From: Campylobacteraceae bacterium
GTDB taxonomy: Bacteria; Campylobacterota; Campylobacteria; Campylobacterales; Campylobacteraceae
DNA length: 13,765 nt
Assembly (NCBI GenBank): GCA_031276365.1
Contig: JAISNG010000099.1
Span: 1 to 13,765 of the forward strand
Direction of reading: 5' to 3'
Part shown: one piece after another, positions 13,586 to 13,765 of the stretch
Position numbering within the stretch: position 1 is the stretch's first letter
Layout of the letters: each line of letters starts with the position of its first letter
The notes under the pieces: model-generated
Database searches by the model: none
What the model was told of the DNA's origin: nothing
Seen by the model: only the letters and a program-made list of their open reading frames with translations
Position numbers and translations under genes: made by a program

Positions 13586-13765
13586 ATGAAAAATATTTTA
13601 TTGTTGATTTTTTGTGTTGTTATTTTTGCAGGATGTTCTGTGTCTGGATATAATATCGCTAACCATAATGGTAAAATCTATTGGTTTCCTGATGATTGTC
13701 CATATTATACATATTATAATAATAATCCTGATGTGTTATATTGCATAAATGAAAATAGTGTAAAA
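13586..13765 (+). CDS. lipoprotein, 3' truncated by window
   Basis: An open frame from ATG 13586 runs 60 codons to the window edge. It starts MKNILLLIFCVVIFAGCS, a short lipoprotein signal peptide with the lipobox cysteine at residue 17. The mature part seen so far is rich in Tyr and Asn (YYTYYNNNP) and has two further cysteines, with no family I recognise. AGAGGA at 13575-13580 is 5 nt before the ATG. The gene is AT-rich and divergent from the XRE regulator, and its promoter carries the four-site operator-like array, so it is probably regulated. Confidence 0.8.
   Translation, partial: MKNILLLIFCVVIFAGCSVSGYNIANHNGKIYWFPDDCPYYTYYNNNPDVLYCINENSVK

Noticed and set aside
1..13765. tRNA and rRNA genes
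   Set aside because: No cloverleaf with a GTTCRANNC arm and no rRNA-like blocks were seen on either strand; this was a reading by eye, not a model search.

Overview
The window looks like chromosomal DNA from a Campylobacterota (epsilonproteobacterial) bacterium. I infer this from gene style: a short RNase HII, a HemJ-type heme enzyme, compact operons with overlapping stop and start codons, A/T-rich TATAAT promoters without clear -35 boxes, and protein sequences resembling Sulfurimonas/Sulfurospirillum relatives. The genus cannot be fixed from the sequence alone.

Layout. Position 1-179 is the 3' end of a plus-strand gene, probably an outer-membrane beta-barrel protein. It converges on a minus-strand operon (176-2028) of a nitroreductase, rnhB and a GNAT-like hypothetical. 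Divergent from that operon is an AT-richer cassette (2151-4540) of restriction-modification genes: a D12-class (Dam-like) adenine methyltransferase, a PD-(D/E)XK restriction endonuclease, and a second compact methyltransferase. The second methyltransferase is broken by at least three frame disruptions, so only its central part appears as an open frame. A HerA-like ATPase with a coiled-coil tail (4564-6855), hemJ and an M48 metallopeptidase lipoprotein follow on the plus strand. A gene-poor stretch (8178-8713) then holds inverted repeats and what looks like a decayed two-spacer CRISPR array. mnmG (minus) and the ribE-pgeF pair (plus) diverge from a short shared promoter region. The right end carries a predicted OB-fold lipoprotein, a gene-poor stretch with two strong hairpins, a small XRE-type regulator (minus) and the start of another lipoprotein (plus).

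Most interesting points. (1) A by-eye scan of the whole window finds GATC only six times, all inside the restriction-modification cassette and none in the remaining ~11.4 kb. This suggests a host lineage that has purged GATC and a cassette that arrived later. (2) The second methyltransferase is a multiply frameshifted pseudogene whose conserved N- and C-termini can still be read in other frames. (3) Between the XRE regulator and the last lipoprotein lie four copies of GTCRTWWTG arranged as two duplicated modules, each flanking a TATAAT box: a likely operator array. (4) A short degenerate CRISPR-like array lies at 8243-8401 with no cas genes nearby.

The housekeeping genes are unrelated in pathway: RNA/DNA hybrid repair (rnhB), heme synthesis (hemJ), tRNA wobble modification (mnmG), riboflavin synthesis (ribE) and cell-wall/nucleoside quality control (pgeF). 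The accessory interest lies in the cassette and the intergenic structures.
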